From: an uncultured Clostridia bacterium
Lineage (GTDB): Bacteria > Bacillota > Clostridia > Christensenellales > UBA1242
Reading direction: 5' to 3'
DNA: 35,347 nucleotides
Assembly (NCBI GenBank): GCA_944350095.1
Contig: CALVOB010000016.1
Location: 1-35,347, forward strand
In this document: piece after piece, positions 34,101-35,347 of the stretch
Numbering within the stretch: the first letter of the stretch is position 1
How the letters are laid out: the number at the start of each line of letters is the position of its first letter
Program-made: the position numbers and the translations under genes
Notes under the pieces: model-generated
The model's input: the letters and a program-made list of their open reading frames with translations, nothing else
Told to the model about the DNA's origin: nothing
Databases searched by the model: none

Positions 34101-35347
34101 TTCATTATTATTTACATTGGCTATTATTTTTCCTGATATTTTTAAACCTGAAAGCAAACCGAAATTTTCATCACTTGTAGTACCCGCATTTATTCCAGCT
34201 ACTCCACCAACAGCCTTTGTGTTTGAAGTTTGAATAATTCCTTTAAATGTAAAATCTTTTTCAGCATTTACAGAATAGTTACTGTCATCTAAAATAATTT
34301 TTCCGCTATTATGACCAACTACTCCTCCAACATAAACGCCTACATCATCAAGTAAAGCAACAGAATCTACATAGAAAACATCTGTTACATTTACTAAACC
34401 GTTTCCATTTGAGTTAAATATTGTACCACTCGAATTACCCGCTATAATGCCAACATAAACATTTTCTTGTGATGTTATGCTTAACATTTCTTTGCTGTTT
34501 GTATAATCATTTAAAAGTTTAACCGATAAATTGGATAATGTACCTTTGTTTTCACCGCAAACAACACCAATATATTTTGCTGATGTACTAACAGCAAGTT
34601 TTGCTGTTATGCTTAAATTTTCTATTGTCGCGCCCTCTTCAACATATGCAAACAATCCAAGATATGCATTTTCCCCAATTGTTGTAGGAGTTGTTATATT
34701 TAAATTTGTAAGTCCCGCAGACGAGCCAATACCTCTTATTGTGCCTCTAAGAACTCCAAATGTAGTTAAATTTATTCCACTGAAATCTAACACTGTTGAA
34801 ATTGCATAATTTTTATCTTCCCCAAGACTTTCGGAATTTGAAGCAATTTCAATAAATTCTTCAGCTGAATTAATATAAATTGGATGTTCTTCTGTTCCAT
34901 CACTTGCAACAATAGTAATATATTGCAACCCTAAAGCTTGATCTATGTTAGCTTCATCCTCTTCCGTTGTATACCAATCTTTTGGAATAAAGTATAATCT
35001 TCCGCTTCCACCACCGTATGCACTATTATAATATATTGTTATTTGGTCATCAGTTTTAACCGTGCTTATTATATTAATATTTGTAGTGTTTGGGTCATCT
35101 GGAACAAACTTTAAGTCAAAATCAGTACAATCTGTTTCGGAAGGATTTAAGAAATATCCAGAAGAGTAGCTTGGATTTCTATCATCTAAATAAATTGTAC
35201 TTTGGTAATCATAAAGTCCAATAGAATTTAATCTTGTAAAAGATTGAAGTTCCAAATTGACTATTGTATAATAATCAATTCCCATTAAATTTAAATTAAA
35301 TGAAAACCAATAACTATTATTTGAACCTACAATGTCACCAGAATTAC
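28143..35347 (-). CDS. Giant GLUG-repeat surface-type protein (5' end outside window)
   Basis: Open on the minus strand from the window edge to the stop at 28143, about 2400 aa. The ATG at 35285 is not a start, because the frame continues upstream without a stop (e.g. NSGDIVGSNNSYWFSFN) and has no ribosome binding site. It has three blocks of GLUG-type repeats, seen as 'vGGivG.N.g.i.n..v' units: about 33.85-34.9 kb (VGGIVGLN, VGGIAGKNS), 30.2-31.3 kb (GLVGLNEGYITNS, AGFVAVNDGSIASSY) and 28.15-30.05 kb (VGGIAGYMSNGMLQNVNV, VGGVVGEMIGGTISNA). Each block opens with an 'I.s..eF' lead-in (YINSAEEFIEIA, ISNYEEFVSM, ITSAKNFESLI). A Big_2-like domain (ILTFDENGNAKIWGTGLVQITATS) and a long beta-rich region lie between blocks 1 and 2. 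No LPxTG or C-terminal membrane segment; how it is held at the surface is not visible. Confidence 0.88.
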   Translation of the reverse strand, partial: NSGDIVGSNNSYWFSFNLNLMGIDYYTIVNLELQSFTRLNSIGLYDYQSTIYLDDRNPSYSSGYFLNPSETDCTDFDLKFVPDDPNTTNINIISTVKTDDQITIYYNSAYGGGSGRLYFIPKDWYTTEEDEANIDQALGLQYITIVASDGTEEHPIYINSAEEFIEIASNSESLGEDKNYAISTVLDFSGINLTTFGVLRGTIRGIGSSAGLTNLNITTPTTIGENAYLGLFAYVEEGATIENLSITAKLAVSTSAKYIGVVCGENKGTLSNLSVKLLNDYTNSKEMLSITSQENVYVGIIAGNSSGTIFNSNGNGLVNVTDVFYVDSVALLDDVGVYVGGVVGHNSGKIILDDSNYSVNAEKDFTFKGIIQTSNTKAVGGVAGINAGTTSDENFGLLSGLKISGKIIANVNNNEGDNVGGIVGLNAFNLNNQDLTGKVVNCLTRAYVEAGNYVGGIAGKNSYSRGDGTGTTTITGNILNNTIQLAYNGIFSELINARVGDYAFTFAGDDKEESLALNNSAYYYKEFTSEIGAIKYINTSSGAQEFKNGSFEFKEETIEIDKLNSNLISNEEDIDFVSLMFYYLANNSAQQSLITSLNTQTFPIKFLESENITLTSNNSKILTFDENGNAKIWGTGLVQITATSILNTEVKKSVYVYVTNFIDEFKVSLNNGTYLSNNGSYIGIELNKSLQLNLEYTASDITEIGGELITDEYGIPISIELVKNTEFTADVSLKLENGNISPITSSISNQTIILQANQDEDEISNLTITPKFEFVVNGNTYSINFENILKNDIEFNSMVVVEKGTTKLLLNTAEISVEPNDEFNISIEWETDDINDYLEISYAKISDTGINNDYFKILSSSLQSKKLTDERVVYSYDKNVSTTFTFKYNLDSFSSNYEGVYYINFTAKNGYRQTLIVNIKTQTVSNITYKNYYDIDITNFDEKAEPLNDISPDGNNLLEVLVYPSISDFDYIEVTNAETNYANGNNAVFSLSKIETIGDNKQVVDVFGAESIDGGIRISKSQIGSDGKIYIKYNISSSATDGSTATFNIIAYKNGEIQKSTSCNVEVRIKDGVYVTIIGKENAIQGESILVARGLTYNLDVQIKGFTEDEVYFDSTNSQYASINKINNGFVLNINSNINYAQDESVGYAVEIDCYGEKIIDGRVYTSGIRTLKLMIVDYVILSNNIVPYSYIENNQNANIVIKNSEAEAINVAIGNRTDLNIGFVYGSTIEYNTQDANTVQKVSALEQTLAQNGKWHITDKSTGEKVELNNNSLLPSNMYYRIEYNNSTNLYSIIPLYINSANNPNYYLSFEVYYKYKNGGVQIVNDNIEDYENFNTDFLIEAYQSGNENNEIPISNYEEFVSMQAGAYYILLNDITLEEGFTPISTPIAGLNGNGHTITFRANWSIDGLQYSGLFETISENAIVKNLKLAFNNTANTNITITNENDASYFGFLAGRNLGVITNCEIVSTNNNVYVSMNPNTITTTYVAGLVGLNEGYITNSRVATNLVVRRSNLAGFVAVNDGSIASSYVKNSNLTNESTISSTNKTAGFVIDNGVSITQDAQIGGLENAQILTSYVSGTCTSYIYADETNKIWSNVEVSGFVYNNLGAISDCYSNMPINSQSVRAGFAFNNSGLIQNSYSTSTFLNQNRQTDYGFVYTNSYSNQTGKILDCKYLLGNKNNGIFVSNISGLQALTELDFSNQNYFSTFAMSDQTEKTKGVWFYPSANEEVDFKLNGVSQKFTYGRPELVAPNIIVNTSQVLESSTTDTSTGEEIYQYSGGEEQGSKYNPYIITSAKNFESLILETNVNSKNNKYYRFVKNIDYVDEGILSSSLYKTTFIGDIEGNGMTISGLVIDTRETLNYGGLFAKVGEGVAYVGSIKNLNLKPKYINMPNTSAVGTVAGSLESGLLFNVKVDGFDYDSSGIVIVGRNIVGGLVGIAKNTYKLYNVESSVSASATYRSINYGNSFKFYSPYSSSISNVSYAGVIAGVIEGEGIVRYANVSDLARALGEVVGLYFGRIGTNSNVSNLEINLLSGQYINAAYYGGILAGEIAGVVNNITITGSTTNFFRYVPSVPSAVGGIAGYMSNGMLQNVNVYVDLIFPNIEVVGGVVGEMIGGTISNAHKTGNITAMGIAGGIVGYMNEQCASDDTVSKQNITIENSTVTNGKILVRNDNYLSAYVGGIVGINEYKFNFNENGYINESDESKYPEREIVNCYAEVDLEINSTMYNGLMTASMGGLVGASYQDKTRTQNTTSGLAIYNNDFKSIYMPNSSISEDYETNNGEDVYFNSRCTYTISITNYRDGGQVNVYFGGIIGLGGAYKNVLTMYENGYMYSENNELYYYFDNDTGNNNQYKNLSNSTSSVINIENIWVTIGANKYIKENDCGSTNNKNLVKIKNN

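Noticed and set aside
35283..35285. ATG as start of the giant GLUG protein
   Set aside because: The frame continues upstream to the window edge without a stop and no ribosome site or signal peptide follows the ATG.

Overview
The window is about 35 kb of very AT-rich chromosomal DNA. It most likely comes from an uncultured low-GC Bacillota, probably a host-associated Clostridia-like lineage. Three things point that way: a murA-ftsQ-ftsA gene order, a large Bacillus-type SRP RNA carrying an Alu domain, and clean AGGAGG-type ribosome binding sites with consensus sigma-A promoters. The lineage is inferred; no taxonomic marker was searched. Most of the window is core metabolism, with several small accessory islands.

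Layout. Positions 1-3300 (minus strand) hold a cell-division/wall cluster: murA, ftsQ and an ftsA that runs off the window, with ftsA also having its own consensus promoter. 3500-6400 (minus) holds a degenerate signal-peptidase-like membrane protein with a Pro/Lys-rich repeat tail, and a cytoplasmic BspA-type leucine-rich-repeat protein. 6540-7115 (plus) is a MazF toxin with an unrecognised overlapping partner. 7220-16722 (minus) is a tight housekeeping operon: a HEPN-CBS protein, ileS, an rRNA methyltransferase, an RluA-type pseudouridine synthase, oligoendopeptidase F, and an ABC ATPase with its permease. 16830-17720 is a mini-cassette of two tiny genes divergent from a double-HTH XRE regulator. 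It abuts the SRP RNA gene (17755-18027, minus), which has a consensus promoter. 18068-20156 holds ung and, divergently, two proteins of unknown role. 20425-24758 holds dCMP deaminase, a large Fe-S/FAD old-yellow-enzyme-type reductase, a cysteine-synthase-like enzyme and a small unknown protein. A tRNA-Arg(ACG) follows, then a secreted or membrane-anchored small protein, then divergent folD and glyA (one-carbon metabolism). From 28143 to the right edge is one giant GLUG-repeat surface-type protein (at least 2400 aa) whose N-terminus lies outside the window.

The most unusual signals are these. (1) Two intergenic elements (20302-20381 and 27926-28000) share one architecture, an 8-bp outer stem enclosing three consecutive near-perfect hairpins (a cloverleaf or four-way junction), but have essentially unrelated sequences. 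(2) At three genes (ung, folD and the gene at 18808) the -10 hexamer ends exactly 6 nt before the start codon and there is no Shine-Dalgarno, which predicts leaderless mRNAs. (3) A HEPN-CBS fusion carrying an Rx4H motif heads the ileS operon. (4) A signal-peptidase-fold protein appears to have lost its catalytic residues and gained a repetitive cytoplasmic tail. (5) MazF is paired with a non-canonical putative antitoxin.
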